64,000 nt of DNA, taken from Chloroflexota bacterium (GTDB lineage Bacteria; Chloroflexota; Anaerolineae; Anaerolineales; UBA11579). Both the position numbers and the translations under genes were made by a program. The stretch lies in contig JACPVG010000036.1 of the NCBI GenBank assembly GCA_016191875.1, positions 299,252 to 363,251 on the forward strand, in the 5' to 3' direction. Below, in pieces: positions 18,939 to 31,071 of the stretch (the first letter of the stretch is position 1; each line of letters opens with the position of its first letter). Under the pieces are notes generated by a model. That model did not search any database. It saw nothing but the letters and a program-made list of their open reading frames with translations, and was not told the DNA's origin.

Positions 18939-21900
18939 ATGAAAACCGGGAAATCGCGGCTCACATCGCAGCCGAAACTCAAAGGCCCGCACTGGCGGGT
19001 AATTGCGCGCATCGCCGTTTCGCTGGCTGTGCTGGGTTCGATACTGGCCGCGCCCTTCGGCGGGGTTACCCCCGCCCTGGCGGCGGCTTCGCTCACCATC
19101 TCGCCCATCACCTGGAACGTGGTCGGCCTGGACAGCAACAACGTCAACGTCGGCCCCGAAAACTTCCCCATCGGGGCGCGGGTGTGCAACACGGGCGACG
19201 CGGCCGCCACCAACCTGTCGGCGGACTTCGTCTGGGATTCGGCGAATACCTACATCAACCTGCGCACGGGCTCGCTGGACCCCATCACGCTCTCCAGCCT
19301 GGCGGCGGGCGATTGTTACGATTTCTACTTTGAGGTCACGGTCACGCGTAATGCGGCGGCCTACGACACCACCCGCGAATACCACATCACCGTGACCGCC
19401 GACGGCGGGCTTTCGGCTTCCACCCCCAGCGACCGTGAGCTTTACGTCGAATACCTGATTTCGCAGAGCCGCAACTCCGTGACGGACGTGCAGTTGGACG
19501 GCGTTTCGGTGAGCCCCGGCGGCACGATGACGCTGGTGGTCGGCCAGACCTATGACATCACCCTGGTGGGCAGCACGGCCACCAACGGCTACGAGCAGAT
19601 CGAGAGTTTCATCAATTTCCCCAACACCATCTTCCAGGTGCTGGCGGTGGATACCACATACACCGCCGAGACCTCCGGGACGATGGCGCCGCCTTACGAC
19701 ACGCTGTACGGCGACGCCTGCGTGTGGGTGAACGACTTCAACAGCCTCAACTACCGTTCGTGCGTATCCACCGGCAAGGCGGGCGGCGACATTACCGTGA
19801 CCTATACGGTGAAGATCATCGGCGGGGCGGGCAGTTCAAACGTGCTCAGCACGCTGATCTACGACTTTTCCGGCAGCAGTTATCACTACAACGCCGACTT
19901 CGCCACCAGCGGGCGCATCGCCAGCATTGTCAATGTGGACATCTCCAAGTCGTTCGCGCCCAAGAGCATCAACCCGGGCGATGACTCCACGCTCACTTTT
20001 ACGATTCCCAATCCGGGCTCGAACGCCATCAACGACCTGAATTTCGTTGACAACCTGCCGGCCGGGGTGGAGATCTCCGCCACCACCATCACCTACAGCG
20101 GGTGCGGCAGCCCGTCGCCGGCCTCGCTGACGGTGGGGGATACGTCGCTTTCGTTCACCAACATCGACATCGCCGGACTGGCGACCTGTACCATCAGCGT
20201 GACCGTCTCCTCGGTCACCGAAGGCATCCACACTAACACCAGCGACAACCTGTTCATTGACACCGAGGACACCGGCAATTTCGCCACCGACGTGCTCTCG
20301 GTGACCTCCAAGCCCGCGCCGCCTTCCTCCTGCGCCAGCCCGGTGACGCTGGCCACCTGGACGATGCCCACCACCGGCCAGGGCAGCGGCGGCCCGCCGC
20401 CGCCGTATACGACGATAGATGCCGACGTGTCAACGGCCACCGCCGCCAGTTCGGGCGGCACCTCGTCCATTGTGGCGGCCGGCACGGGCGGCACGACCAA
20501 CGCCTGGCAGATTCAGGGCGGCTGGAACGGTGTGACAAATCCCACCGGCAGCACCACGCCGTATTTCGAGTTCACGGTGGACTCGAGCAACTACGGCGGC
20601 ATCGCCATCACGTTTGCCTACGACCTGGAAGGCAACGGCGACTGGGGCAACGTGGGCGACAACCAGATCTACATCCACTCCCAGGCCGATTCAGGCTCGT
20701 TTGTCACGCTTTCTTCCACGCCGATTACCGCCACTAAAGGCTCGTGGCAGACGCTGGCCGGCTCCTATACGGCCGACTCCAGCGGCGCCAGTACCACCAC
20801 ATTCCGTATCAACGCCGAGGGCGCGCCCGCCAACAAACCCAACGCGCTGATGAAGCTGGATGACATTACCATCACCGGCTGCCCGCGCCCGGATGTACCG
20901 ACGCTGTCCAAGGCGTTCTCCACCGACCCGATCGTGGTGGGCGGCACCAGCACACTGACCTTCACGTTCGCCAACCCGAATTCCACTGCCCTGACCGGCG
21001 TGGGTTTCTCCGACACACTGCCCACCGGCCTGGAGATCGACGATCCGAATGGGCTGGTCACTTCCTGCTCGGTCGGCAGCTTCACCGGCCAGACGACCAC
21101 CGCGACACCCGGCTCATCCAGCATCACGGTCAGCGGCGGTACGCTTTCCGCCAATGCCGTCTGTACGATAGCCGTTGATATCCTGGGGACCGAAGCCGGG
21201 GTGTACACCAACACCAGCGATAGCATCACTTCTTCCGAGACTGGCCCCAACACGACCTCCACCGGCTATGGCACCGACACGCTGACCGTGCTCGACCCGC
21301 CGGAGATCTCCAAGGCCTTCGGCGAGAACTCGATTCTCACCAATGGCACGACCAGCCTGACCTTCTCGATTCATAACCCGAACATCGCCACCACCCTGAC
21401 CGGCGTGCAGTTCACCGACAATCTGCCGGCCGGGCTGGAGGTCGCCAACCCGAACGGCCTGACCGGCTCGTGCGGCGGCGGGACCATCACCGCCACAGCG
21501 ACCACCACGTCCATCAGCCTGTCCGGCGCCAGCCTGGCGGCCGGGGAGACCTGCACCTTCTCTGTGGATGTGACCGGCACGACGACGGGCGTGAAGGACA
21601 ACTCCGTTCAGGTCAGTTCCACCAACGGCGGCACCGGGAACACGGCCACTGCCAGCCTGCTGGTGAAGGACCCGACCGCCTCGCTGAGTTTCCTCAAGCA
21701 GGTCGGCCCGACGGCCACCGGCCCGTGGTCTTCGTTCCTGGCGGTTGCCGAGAACGATGACGTCTTCTATCGATTCGTTATTGAGAACACCGGCGATGTG
21801 GCCCTGACCTCGGTGGACATCGCCGAAGACGTTGCCATCGTGCCCGCCCTGGATGTGAGCACCTGCGCCTGGGAGGACGGCGACGGCAACCCCCTCACCC

Positions 21901-24900
21901 AGCCGTTCAACCTGCCGGTGGCCGACGCCGACGAAGGTCACATCGCAATCTGCGTTCTGGGCCCGGTCAGCGCCACGCTGGGCGAGCATGAGAACACCGC
22001 CACCGCCACAGGCACCTACAGCGGGAGCGACTACACGGATACCGATTCCGCCACCTATGCCACCACGGAATTGACGCTGGACAAGACCGCCGACCCGCTG
22101 GTGTTCAACGCCGCGGGCGAATTGATCACGTACACCTATGTGGTCACGAACACCGGCTACGCGCCGCTGGAAGGCCCGGTAACCGTGACCGACGATAAGA
22201 TCACGACGCCCAACGAGGTGGTCTGCGATGATGTTGCGGACGCCCTGGTGGGCGTGAACCCGGGCGACGGCGACAATTTCCTGGACCCGGGTGAGCATGT
22301 GACCTGCACGGCCACGTATGAGATCGTGGCGGGCGATGTGGCCGCCGGTTCGGTGACCAACACCGCTTCGGCTGAGGCGGATGGCGTGACCTCGAACAAC
22401 GACAGCGCTACCGTCAGCCTGCCCGCCACCGCGACCCCGACCGCGACCAATACCCCGACCGAGACGGCGACGCCGACGGCCACTGAGACGCCCACCGAGA
22501 CGCCGACCGCGACAGCCACCGACACGCCCACCGCGACGCCGACCGATACTCCGACGGATACGCCGACCGCGACCAGCACGCCGACCGATACCCCGACGGC
22601 GACGGCCACCGACACGCCGACATCCACGCCGACGGATACCCCGACCGCGACAGCCACCGACACGCCGACATCCACGCCGACGGATACGCCGACCGCGACC
22701 CCGACGGATACGCCGTCTCCGCTGCCCTCGCCCACCAACACCGCGACCGACACGCCGACCGCGACTGCGACGGACACTCCGACGGCGACGAACACTCCGA
22801 CGGATACGCCGACCGCGACGGCCACCGACACGCCAACATCTACACCGACGGACACGCCGACATCCACGCCGACCGACACGCCGACCTCGACTCCGACGGA
22901 CACCCCGACCGCGACTGCGACGGACACTCCGACCGCGACGGACACCCCGACCGCGACGAACACCGCGACGGACACGCCGACGGCCACCAACACCGCGACG
23001 GACACGCCGACGGCCACCAACACCGCGACGGACACCCCGACCGCGACGAACACCGCCACGGATACGCCGACGGCTACGAACACGGCCACGGATACGCCGA
23101 CTGCGACGCCGACCGACACGCCGACATCGACTCCGACCGATACCCCGACGTCGACTCCGACCGCGACTGCGACGGACACTCCGACCGCGACGCCGACGGA
23201 TACACCGACATCCACACCGACGGACACGCCGACATCCACACCGACGGATACGCCGACGGCGACTAACACCGCCACGGACACGCCGACTTCGACGGCCACC
23301 GACACGCCGACCTCGACTCCGACGGATACGCCGACGGCGACGAACACCGCGACGGATACCCCGACCGCGACGCCGACGGATACGCCGACTTCGACTCCGA
23401 CGGATACGCCGACGGCGACTAACACCGCCACGGACACGCCGACTGCAACGGCCACCGCCACGGACACGCCGACCGCGACGGCTACCGACACGCCGACTTC
23501 GACTCCGACGGATACCCCGACCGCGACGGCCACGGATACGCCGACTTCGACTCCGACCGCGACGAACACTGCGACGGATACACCGACGGCGACTAACACC
23601 GCCACGGACACGCCGACTGCAACGGCCACCGCCACGGACACGCCGACCGCGACGGCCACCGACACGCCAACCTCGACTCCGACGGATACGCCGACGGCGA
23701 CGAACACCGCGACGGATACCCCGACCGCGACGCCGACGGATACGCCGACGGCGACCAACACGGCCACCGACACTCCGACTGCGACGAGCACCGCGACGGA
23801 TACGCCGACTGCGACTCCGACGGATACACCGACGGCGACTAACACCGCCACGGATACGCCGACCGCGACTGCGACGGACACCCCGACCGCGACCAACACC
23901 GCGACGGATACACCGACCGCGACAGCCACCGACACGCCGACGGCGACGGCCACCGACACGCCGACCGCGACGAACACTGCAACGGATACACCGACTGCGA
24001 CGGCCACCAACACCGCCACGGACACGCCGACTGCGACGCCGACGGATACGCCGACCGCGACGAACACTGCAACGGATACACCGACTGCGACGGCCACCGC
24101 CACGGATACGGAGACGGCCACCGCGACAGCTACAGGCACCGCAACCGCGACGAACACCGCCACGGAAACGGCCACCGGAACGGCCACAGGTACGACCACC
24201 GCGACCGCAACAGCCACCGCGACGGTTGATCCGGGGGTCGCCAACATCGGCGGCACGGTCTGGCTGGACAGCGATGGCGACGGCGTTCAGGATCCGGGCG
24301 AAAACGGCATCCAGAACGTGACCATCGAATTGTGGACCGATCCGGATGGCGACGGCGACGTCACCCTGGACGGCGTCCTGGTGGGCACACTCACCACCGA
24401 CATCAACGGTGACTTCGACTTCACCGGCCTGCCGCCCGGCAACTACGTCGTGTTCGTCACCGATGACAACAATGAACTCGACGGCCTGGCCCTGACCACC
24501 GCCAACGAACCGCTCCAGGTGACCGTGGCGGGCGGCGAAGACTACAACGACGCCGACTTCGGCTACGAGGGCGGCCCGGTCAGCCTCAGCAAGCAACTGC
24601 TGGCGGTGGATGAACTGCCGAACACCACGCCCAACCGGGTGGCCATCGGCGAGATCATCGAATATCAGGTCGATATCGTCTTTGGGGCGGGCGCCTCGCA
24701 CGTGGACGCCAGCATCACCGACATCCTCGACCTGGGCCTGGCCTTCATGGACTGCGACCCGCTGGATATCAGCGCCGATGCCGGGCTGACCACCACGCTG
24801 CCGGGCGGTTTCGCCGACCTGTGCACGCCGGATGCGGTCACGCCCGCCAGCGGCAACCCGGCCATCCTGCCCTTCCCGACTGGAAGCGTAGTGGCCGAAG

Positions 24901-26123
24901 AACAGGGTCGCCAGATCGTCTGGGACCTGGGCGACGTGCAGAACACCGCCGGGGTGGACCAGACCCTCACCATCATCTATCGCGTCATCGTGCTGGACAT
25001 CCCGCAGAACTCGCGCGGCGACACGCTGAACAACGACGTCTTCTGGGGCGCGGGCATCCTGAACGACAGCGCCGCCCTGGTGACCATCGTCGAGCCGGAC
25101 CTGGATATCAACAAGACCGCCAGCCCGACGTCCGCCTCACCCGGCGACATCATCACCTTCACGCTGGATATCTTCCACACCCCGTCCAGCAACAGCGACG
25201 CCTTCGACGTCATCGTCCGGGACGCCGTGGAGCCGGAATTCACCTACGTGGCAGGCTCGCTGCGCTACGTGAGCGGCCAGGTACCCACGCTGCTGGACGA
25301 CAGCGGCGCGCCCAACCTGCGCATCGTCTGGGACACCTTCCTGGATAACGGCCAGCATGCCGTGGTGGCTTTCGACGTCACCCTCGGGGCCATCCCGCCC
25401 GGCGGCAGCGCCTCCAATACCGGCTTTGTGGAATGGTCGTCCTTCCCCGGCGACCGCACCACGCCGCAATCGCCCTACAACATCTTCTCCACCGAGCGTT
25501 GGTACGACCCGCCCGACCCGGTGGACATCTACGGCGGCATCTCGTCCACGTCCGTGGTGAACTTCGACCTCGAGGGCAGCGACTTCAGCCTGCCGGAGAC
25601 CGGCTTTGCCCCCGGCCAGCAGACGCCGCTGGAGCCGCTGGTTGAAGCCCCGTACTTCGATCTGGGCGATATCTGGCTGGAGATCCCGTCGCTCGGCGTG
25701 CAGATGCCTATCGTGGGCGTGCCGCTGGCTGAGACCGGCTGGGACGTGGCCTACCTGGGCGAGAACGCCGGTTACCTGGAAGGCACCGCCTTCCCGACCC
25801 TGCGCGGCAACACCGCCCTCACCGGCCACGTGTGGAACGCCAACGGCAACCCCGGCCCGTTCTACCTGCTCGACCAGTTATCCTACGGCGACCTGATCAT
25901 CATCCACGCCTACGGTCAGCAGTACGTGTACTCCCTGCGCAGCAACACGCAGGCGCTGCCGGGCGACCTGGGCGTGCTCGGTCACGAGGAACTGGATTGG
26001 GTGACCCTTATCACCTGCGAAGGCTACAACGAACGCCTGGGCGATTACCAATGGCGCACGGTGGTCAAAGCGGTGCTGGTGAGAATCGTCCCGGAAGGCG
26101 CCGACCCGGCCGCCCCGCAATAA
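18939..26123 (+). CDS. Giant secreted surface protein: DUF11-like repeats, Thr-rich stalk, SdrD-B-like domain, LPETG motif and C-terminal sortase domain
   Basis: Best start [11 protein letters not shown]...[20 protein letters not shown] (signal peptide) at 18939. Repeated [18 protein letters not shown]...LTGV.F.D.LP.GLE blocks; [38 protein letters not shown] at 25590; C-terminal [36 protein letters not shown]. Confidence 0.88.
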   Translation: MKTGKSRLTSQPKLKGPHWRVIARIAVSLAVLGSILAAPFGGVTPALAAASLTISPITWNVVGLDSNNVNVGPENFPIGARVCNTGDAAATNLSADFVWDSANTYINLRTGSLDPITLSSLAAGDCYDFYFEVTVTRNAAAYDTTREYHITVTADGGLSASTPSDRELYVEYLISQSRNSVTDVQLDGVSVSPGGTMTLVVGQTYDITLVGSTATNGYEQIESFINFPNTIFQVLAVDTTYTAETSGTMAPPYDTLYGDACVWVNDFNSLNYRSCVSTGKAGGDITVTYTVKIIGGAGSSNVLSTLIYDFSGSSYHYNADFATSGRIASIVNVDISKSFAPKSINPGDDSTLTFTIPNPGSNAINDLNFVDNLPAGVEISATTITYSGCGSPSPASLTVGDTSLSFTNIDIAGLATCTISVTVSSVTEGIHTNTSDNLFIDTEDTGNFATDVLSVTSKPAPPSSCASPVTLATWTMPTTGQGSGGPPPPYTTIDADVSTATAASSGGTSSIVAAGTGGTTNAWQIQGGWNGVTNPTGSTTPYFEFTVDSSNYGGIAITFAYDLEGNGDWGNVGDNQIYIHSQADSGSFVTLSSTPITATKGSWQTLAGSYTADSSGASTTTFRINAEGAPANKPNALMKLDDITITGCPRPDVPTLSKAFSTDPIVVGGTSTLTFTFANPNSTALTGVGFSDTLPTGLEIDDPNGLVTSCSVGSFTGQTTTATPGSSSITVSGGTLSANAVCTIAVDILGTEAGVYTNTSDSITSSETGPNTTSTGYGTDTLTVLDPPEISKAFGENSILTNGTTSLTFSIHNPNIATTLTGVQFTDNLPAGLEVANPNGLTGSCGGGTITATATTTSISLSGASLAAGETCTFSVDVTGTTTGVKDNSVQVSSTNGGTGNTATASLLVKDPTASLSFLKQVGPTATGPWSSFLAVAENDDVFYRFVIENTGDVALTSVDIAEDVAIVPALDVSTCAWEDGDGNPLTQPFNLPVADADEGHIAICVLGPVSATLGEHENTATATGTYSGSDYTDTDSATYATTELTLDKTADPLVFNAAGELITYTYVVTNTGYAPLEGPVTVTDDKITTPNEVVCDDVADALVGVNPGDGDNFLDPGEHVTCTATYEIVAGDVAAGSVTNTASAEADGVTSNNDSATVSLPATATPTATNTPTETATPTATETPTETPTATATDTPTATPTDTPTDTPTATSTPTDTPTATATDTPTSTPTDTPTATATDTPTSTPTDTPTATPTDTPSPLPSPTNTATDTPTATATDTPTATNTPTDTPTATATDTPTSTPTDTPTSTPTDTPTSTPTDTPTATATDTPTATDTPTATNTATDTPTATNTATDTPTATNTATDTPTATNTATDTPTATNTATDTPTATPTDTPTSTPTDTPTSTPTATATDTPTATPTDTPTSTPTDTPTSTPTDTPTATNTATDTPTSTATDTPTSTPTDTPTATNTATDTPTATPTDTPTSTPTDTPTATNTATDTPTATATATDTPTATATDTPTSTPTDTPTATATDTPTSTPTATNTATDTPTATNTATDTPTATATATDTPTATATDTPTSTPTDTPTATNTATDTPTATPTDTPTATNTATDTPTATSTATDTPTATPTDTPTATNTATDTPTATATDTPTATNTATDTPTATATDTPTATATDTPTATNTATDTPTATATNTATDTPTATPTDTPTATNTATDTPTATATATDTETATATATGTATATNTATETATGTATGTTTATATATATVDPGVANIGGTVWLDSDGDGVQDPGENGIQNVTIELWTDPDGDGDVTLDGVLVGTLTTDINGDFDFTGLPPGNYVVFVTDDNNELDGLALTTANEPLQVTVAGGEDYNDADFGYEGGPVSLSKQLLAVDELPNTTPNRVAIGEIIEYQVDIVFGAGASHVDASITDILDLGLAFMDCDPLDISADAGLTTTLPGGFADLCTPDAVTPASGNPAILPFPTGSVVAEEQGRQIVWDLGDVQNTAGVDQTLTIIYRVIVLDIPQNSRGDTLNNDVFWGAGILNDSAALVTIVEPDLDINKTASPTSASPGDIITFTLDIFHTPSSNSDAFDVIVRDAVEPEFTYVAGSLRYVSGQVPTLLDDSGAPNLRIVWDTFLDNGQHAVVAFDVTLGAIPPGGSASNTGFVEWSSFPGDRTTPQSPYNIFSTERWYDPPDPVDIYGGISSTSVVNFDLEGSDFSLPETGFAPGQQTPLEPLVEAPYFDLGDIWLEIPSLGVQMPIVGVPLAETGWDVAYLGENAGYLEGTAFPTLRGNTALTGHVWNANGNPGPFYLLDQLSYGDLIIIHAYGQQYVYSLRSNTQALPGDLGVLGHEELDWVTLITCEGYNERLGDYQWRTVVKAVLVRIVPEGADPAAPQ
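22428..24224 (+). repeat. Coding tandem repeat: alternating-threonine stalk (T-X)n inside the giant protein
   Basis: [31 protein letters not shown]... built mainly of 24-nt (TDTPTSTP-type) and 30-nt ([10 protein letters not shown]-type) units. Confidence 0.9.
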
Positions 26124-26140
26124 CGAGAGACAACGAAAAG

Positions 26141-26172
26141 AAATCGCCGCAGGCAACTGCGGCGATTTTGAT
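26141..26172. terminator. Bidirectional rho-independent terminator between the giant gene and dinB
   Basis: Perfect stem AAATCGCCGCAG-GCAA-CTGCGGCGATTT flanked by T/A-rich tracts between convergent genes. Confidence 0.85.
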
Positions 26173-26179
26173 TTCGGGT

Positions 26180-27358
26180 TTACCCCTGCCCCGGCTTGCG
26201 GCCGCGGGCGATGGCGTCATCGCCGAAGCGGGCGCGCAGTTCGCGCAACGCGGCCTCCAGGCGGGGATCGCGTTTTTCGATGGACTGGTCCCACAGGCTC
26301 AACTGGCGGCTGGGTGATTGCAGACGACTCATACCCACGCCCAGCAGCCGCACCGGCTTGCCGGGCCGCCAGTTCTTCTCGAATAGCGCCCGCGCTGTCT
26401 CGTAGATGCGGGCCGCATCGTCGGTGGGCGCGGCGAGGGTCGTCTGGCGCGTCAGAGTGGTGAAGTCCGGCCAGCGCAGTTTGATCTTGACGGTCGCGCC
26501 GCGCAGATTCTGGCTCTTCAGCATGCGCGCCACGCGCTCGCTCTGGCTCTTCAACTCGTCCAGCAGGCGCTGCCGGTCGCTGGCGTCGCGGCTGAAGGTG
26601 ATTTCCTGGCTGACCGACTTGGCCTCGCGGGCGGTCACCACCGGGCGGTCGTCTTCGCCGCGCGCCCGGCGCGCCAGGTCGCGGCCGTGCTGGCCGAAAT
26701 GGCGCCCCAGGTCTGCGGGCGGCCAGCGCACGAGTTCCCCGATGCGGCGGATGCCCAGTTCCGCCAGCCGGGCGGCGGTCTTGGGTCCCACGCCCCACAG
26801 CATTTCCACCGGCAATGGGGCCAGGAAGGCCGCCTCTTCGCCCGGCGGGACGAACTGGATGGCGTTGGGGTAGGTACCGGTCTGACGGGCGGCTTTGCCC
26901 ACGTCGGTGGCGATCTTGGCGACGAGTTTGTTGGCCGCCACGCCCAGTGAGCAGGGCAGGCCGGTTTCCCCCAGTACACGTTCCTGGATCACGCGGGCCA
27001 GCGCGCCGGCTTCTTCCGGCCGATCAGTGACATCCAGGAAGGCTTCGTCAATCGAAAGCTGTTCGACCAGCGGCGTGAACTGGCGCAGGATGGCCATAGC
27101 CTCCCTGCTTTTGGCGCTGTACCTGGAATGGCGGCCGGGCAGGATGCGCAGGCCGGGACACAACCGCAGGGCCTGGCCCATCGGCATGGCCGAGCGCACA
27201 CCGAAACGCCGGGCGGCGTAGGAACAGGAGGCCACCACGCCGCGTTCATCCGGTCGCCCGCCGACCGCAAAGGGCAGGCCGTGCAGGGTCGGGTCGTTGA
27301 GCTCTTCTACGGCGCAGAAGAAGGCGTCCAGGTCGAAGTGGAGGATTTTTCGGGGCAA
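26180..27358 (-). CDS. dinB: DNA polymerase IV (Y-family)
   Basis: KILHFDLDAFFCAVEELNDPTLHGLPFAVGG, SCSYAARRFGVRSAMP, LSIDEAFLDVT, GVAANKLVAKIATDVGK, WGVGPKTAARLAELGI. Confidence 0.96.
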   Translation of the reverse strand: MPRKILHFDLDAFFCAVEELNDPTLHGLPFAVGGRPDERGVVASCSYAARRFGVRSAMPMGQALRLCPGLRILPGRHSRYSAKSREAMAILRQFTPLVEQLSIDEAFLDVTDRPEEAGALARVIQERVLGETGLPCSLGVAANKLVAKIATDVGKAARQTGTYPNAIQFVPPGEEAAFLAPLPVEMLWGVGPKTAARLAELGIRRIGELVRWPPADLGRHFGQHGRDLARRARGEDDRPVVTAREAKSVSQEITFSRDASDRQRLLDELKSQSERVARMLKSQNLRGATVKIKLRWPDFTTLTRQTTLAAPTDDAARIYETARALFEKNWRPGKPVRLLGVGMSRLQSPSRQLSLWDQSIEKRDPRLEAALRELRARFGDDAIARGRKPGQG

Positions 27359-27398
27359 GGGAGCGGCAATCGGTCGGGGGTACTGGCGATCAGCCCGG

Positions 27399-28598
27399 TC
27401 AGACCAGGCCGTCCGCTTTCAGGGCCTGGATTTTTGACTCGTCGTAGCCGAGCATGTGCAAGATTTCCTCGTTGTGCTGGCCCAGCAGCGGCGGCGGCAG
27501 GCGCATCGCCAGCGGCGCGGTGAGGAAATTCATCGGCGAGGCGAGCTGCGGCACCTGCCCGCCGGCCGGGTGGTCCATGTAGTGCACGCGGCCGCGCGCC
27601 TGCACCTGCTCATGTTCGAACACCTCCCGGATGGTGTTGATGGGTGCGGCCGGGATCCCGGCGGCGTCGCAGACCGCCAGCCACTCGGCGGCCGGGCGCG
27701 CCGCAAATACCTCCGCCAGCAGCGGCACGATGACGTCACGGTTCTTCACCCGGGCAGCATTGGCGGCGAAGCGTTCATCTTCGGCCCATTGCGGTTTGCC
27801 CAGCGCTTTCACCAGTTTCGCCCACTGCCCGTCGTTGCCGGCCGCCACGGCGAAGTACTTGTCGCTGGCTTTGAACGACTGATACGGGACGATGTTGGGA
27901 TGGGCGTTGCCCAGGCGGCGCGGCTCCTGGCCGCTCACCAGGTAGTTGCTGGCGACGTAGGACAGCGTGGCGACCTGTGAGTCGAGCAGGGCCATGTCGA
28001 TATTCTGGCCCTGGCCGGTGCGCTGGCGGGCGAAGAGCGCCGCCAGGATGGCGTTGCAGGCCAAGATGCCGGTCATCAGGTCGGTGATGGCCACGCCCAC
28101 CCGATAGGGTTCGCCCTCCTCCGGGCCGGTGAGCGCCATCATGCCGCCCAGGGCCTGGGCGATGAAATCGTAGCCGGGCAGGTCGGCCAGCGGACCGGTC
28201 GTGCCATAGCCGGTGATGGTGCAGTAGATCAGCCCCGGCCGCAGTTCCTGGAGAGCGTCGTAGCCCAGCCCCAGGCGGGCCAGCGTGCCGGCCTTGAAGT
28301 TCTCCACCAGCACGTCGCCCCGGCGGATGAGGTCTTTGAGCGTCTCCAGCCCGGCGGGCGACTTGAGGTTGAGGGTGAGGCTGCGTTTGTTGCGGTTGGC
28401 GCTGAGGAAGTAGGCCGATTCGCCGGATTCAGTGAAGGGCGGGCCCCAGGCGCGGGTGTCATCGCCTTTGCCGGGGGCTTCGACTTTGATAACGTCTGCG
28501 CCCAGGTCGCCCAGCATCATGGTGCAGTACGGGCCGGCCAGCACACGGGTGAGGTCGATGACCTGGATTCCGGCAAGGAGCGCAGCGTCGTTTGGCAT
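27399..28598 (-). CDS. CaiB/BaiF family (class III) CoA transferase
   Basis: IQVIDLTRVLAGPYCTMMLGDLGADVIKVEAPGKGDDTRAWGPPF, LNLKSPAGLETLKDLI, LVENFKAGTLARLGLGYD. Confidence 0.95.
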   Translation of the reverse strand: MPNDAALLAGIQVIDLTRVLAGPYCTMMLGDLGADVIKVEAPGKGDDTRAWGPPFTESGESAYFLSANRNKRSLTLNLKSPAGLETLKDLIRRGDVLVENFKAGTLARLGLGYDALQELRPGLIYCTITGYGTTGPLADLPGYDFIAQALGGMMALTGPEEGEPYRVGVAITDLMTGILACNAILAALFARQRTGQGQNIDMALLDSQVATLSYVASNYLVSGQEPRRLGNAHPNIVPYQSFKASDKYFAVAAGNDGQWAKLVKALGKPQWAEDERFAANAARVKNRDVIVPLLAEVFAARPAAEWLAVCDAAGIPAAPINTIREVFEHEQVQARGRVHYMDHPAGGQVPQLASPMNFLTAPLAMRLPPPLLGQHNEEILHMLGYDESKIQALKADGLV

Positions 28599-28812
28599 GA
28601 GAGTCTCCTGAATTCCTTCAATATTACCATTCGCCCGGCGCCCAAATCTGACCGCTTTGGTTGGTATCTTTGGGAGCCATTTTGTGTTAATATGACCATA
28701 GTACTAATTGTCTTACAACTGAGATCTCGAGGAGGTGCCGCGCCGCAGATCCATCGCAACCCCCGTTCTTCCCCTTTTCGCAACCACAAGGCAGATTATT
28801 GAGAGGAGAATT

Positions 28813-30153
28813 ATGGCTACCAAGATGATGGGCTACCTGCCCAATGACAAGCCCGCGTTGGGACAGATGATCCTGCTGGGTTTCCAGCATGTCCTGACCA
28901 TGTTCCCGGCCACCGTGTTCGTGGCCTACCTGACGGGCTTCCATTCCAGCACCGTGTTGTTCATGTCGGGCGTTTCGACCATCGTGGCCCTGCTGTTGTC
29001 CAAGTGGCGCATCGGGAAGTTCATCCCGCTTTGGTACGGTTCGTCCTTCTCCTACATCGCCGCCTATCTGGCGATCACCCAGGCCACACCCGGCACGCCG
29101 GCTTCGGATGAGCTGTTGGGCACGGTGCAGGTCGGCATCCTGGCGACCGGTTTGTTCAACATCCTCATCGGGTTTATCATCCGCCAGGCGGGCAAGGCCG
29201 CGCTGGATAAGGTGCTGCCGCCTGTGGTGACCGGTTCGGTCGCGGCTGTCATCGGTTTCGGCCTGGGCTTTGCCGCGCTCGGTATGGCCAGCGCCAACTG
29301 GGGCATCTCGATTCTCACCCTGGTCGTGACCATCCTGTTCTCGGTCTACCTGCAGAACCGGGGCTTCCTGGGCATGTTGCCTGTGCTGCTGGGCGGCGTG
29401 GTGGGCTACATCGTGGCCGCGGCGACCGGCCTGGTGGACCTGGGCGCCATCGGCGGCGCGGACCTGTTCGTGGTCCCGCACTTCACCTTCCCGAACTTCG
29501 GCAGCGCCATGACCGCCACGGCTGTGTTCAGCATCGCCGTGATGGCGCTGGCGACCATCCCGGAATCGACCGCCCACCTGTACCAGATCAGCCTGTACGT
29601 GGACCGGCTGGCTGAAGACATGGGCCGCGAGAAGTACGAACTCGACCAGTACATCGGCTTCAACCTGATCCTGGACGGCATCGATGACTTCCTCAAGGGC
29701 CTGTTCGGTTCGACGGCCGGCACCAACTACGGCGAGAACAACTCGCTGATGGCCATCACCCGCAACTACTCCGGCCCGGCGCTCATCGCCGCCGGCGTGA
29801 TCTCGGCCCTGCTGGGCTTCAGCGGTACGCTGGCGGCTGTCGTCAGCTCGATGCCAATCGCGGTATCCGGCGGTCTGGCGATCTACCTGTTCGGCGTCAT
29901 CGGCATGCAGGGCATTGCTCTGATGATCGAGAACAAGGTAAACATGTTCGACCCGCGCCAGCTGGCTGTCGGCGCAGTCATCCTCGTGGTCGGCATCGGC
30001 GGCAACATCGGCTACCCGGGCGGCTTCCTGCCCATCCCGATTCTGCAGGGCATCTTCCCGAGCGGCCTGCCGGCGATTGCCACCGGCGCGGTACTGGGCA
30101 TTCTGCTGAACGCCATCTTCCTGGTGTTCCCCCCGTCCAAACCTGAGAAATAA
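28813..30153 (+). CDS. NCS2 family nucleobase permease (uracil/xanthine type)
   Basis: QMILLGFQHVLTMFPATVFVAYLTGF, NTSIQ-type helices, ATIPESTAHLYQI, N-terminus MATKMMGYLPNDKPALG with SD GAGAGGAG. Confidence 0.9.
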   Translation: MATKMMGYLPNDKPALGQMILLGFQHVLTMFPATVFVAYLTGFHSSTVLFMSGVSTIVALLLSKWRIGKFIPLWYGSSFSYIAAYLAITQATPGTPASDELLGTVQVGILATGLFNILIGFIIRQAGKAALDKVLPPVVTGSVAAVIGFGLGFAALGMASANWGISILTLVVTILFSVYLQNRGFLGMLPVLLGGVVGYIVAAATGLVDLGAIGGADLFVVPHFTFPNFGSAMTATAVFSIAVMALATIPESTAHLYQISLYVDRLAEDMGREKYELDQYIGFNLILDGIDDFLKGLFGSTAGTNYGENNSLMAITRNYSGPALIAAGVISALLGFSGTLAAVVSSMPIAVSGGLAIYLFGVIGMQGIALMIENKVNMFDPRQLAVGAVILVVGIGGNIGYPGGFLPIPILQGIFPSGLPAIATGAVLGILLNAIFLVFPPSKPEK

Positions 30154-30170
30154 ACGTAACAGGGTTCAAG

Positions 30171-30205
30171 AAAAGCAGGAGTCATGTGACTCCTGCTTTT
30201 TGTTT
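30171..30205. terminator. Bidirectional rho-independent terminator
   Basis: AAAAGCAGGAGTCA-TG-TGACTCCTGCTTTT perfect palindrome plus TTTTTGTTTT between convergent genes. Confidence 0.88.
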
Positions 30206-30225
30206 TCCCGGCTGGTCTGGCAAGG

Positions 30226-31071
30226 TTATCCGTACAGCCGGGCGGCTGCTTGAGCGAAGGTCGCAGGCGGGCGACCGAGGATGGCGGCCAGCACAGCCGG
30301 GCTGCCGCGCAGGCCGTGCCGGTCGTAGTGGCGGAACATGGCGAGCAGGCTCGCGCGGGCGTATTCCGGCAGGCCGGGGTTGCGGGCGGCCCATGTTTTG
30401 GGCGGTAGCTGCCGGGCGGCGATGGGCCTGCCCAGAGCGGCTGAAAGCGCGGCGGCGATGTCGTGCTGGTTGAGGGCTTGCGGCCCGGCCAGTTCGTAGA
30501 TGCCATCGGTATACGCCCCGGATGCAAGGATTTCAGCGGCCGCGGCGGCTACGTCGGCCAGGTCCACCAGACTGTGGCGAGTTTCCAGGTTGTAGGGGAC
30601 TTCCATAAACCCGGCCGCGGCGATGGCTTCAACCTGACTGAGCGTATTCTGCATATAGGCGCACGGCTGGAGGATGGCAAACGGCAGGCTGGATTCGAAG
30701 ACGAGCGCCTCGACCCGCAGTTTGCTCCAATGGTGCGGCATGGCCTCCAGTTGCGGATGCAGGACGGAGTGATAGACGAATTTCTGTACTCCGGCGGCCT
30801 GAGCGGCCCGGATGACCGCCCGCCCAATACTTTCCTCGGCGGGGTGCATGTTGGGGCAGATCAGATAGAGCTGGTTGCAGCCCGCGCACGCGCGCGCCAG
30901 GTTGCCGGGATTCATCAGGTCGCCGGTGACGGTTTCGACGGCGCCGGCCGCATGGGCTGAGGCGGCCTGCTCTGCGGAGCGCACGAAGGCGCGGGCCGGT
31001 AGGCCGCGACCGGCCAGGGCGGCGAGCAGCGCCCGGCCGGTCTTGCCGCCCGCGCCGGTCACCAGAATCAC
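30226..31071 (-). CDS. NmrA-like / NAD(P)-binding SDR protein
   Basis: MILVTGAGGKTGRALLAALAGRGLPARAFVRS Rossmann motif; TEVYELAGP-like GIYELAGPQALNQHDIAAALS. Confidence 0.88.
   Translation of the reverse strand: MILVTGAGGKTGRALLAALAGRGLPARAFVRSAEQAASAHAAGAVETVTGDLMNPGNLARACAGCNQLYLICPNMHPAEESIGRAVIRAAQAAGVQKFVYHSVLHPQLEAMPHHWSKLRVEALVFESSLPFAILQPCAYMQNTLSQVEAIAAAGFMEVPYNLETRHSLVDLADVAAAAAEILASGAYTDGIYELAGPQALNQHDIAAALSAALGRPIAARQLPPKTWAARNPGLPEYARASLLAMFRHYDRHGLRGSPAVLAAILGRPPATFAQAAARLYG

Noticed and set aside
22428-24224. CRISPR-like array
   Set aside because: Periodic units are in frame, have no unique spacers, and encode a continuous T-X protein repeat.
21114-24701. 1195-aa and 699-aa minus-strand ORFs across the Thr-rich repeat
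   Set aside because: Low-complexity Arg/Gly- or Val/Ser-rich translations that are the antisense of a GC-rich repeat lacking stop codons; the plus strand has signal peptide, domains and a terminator.
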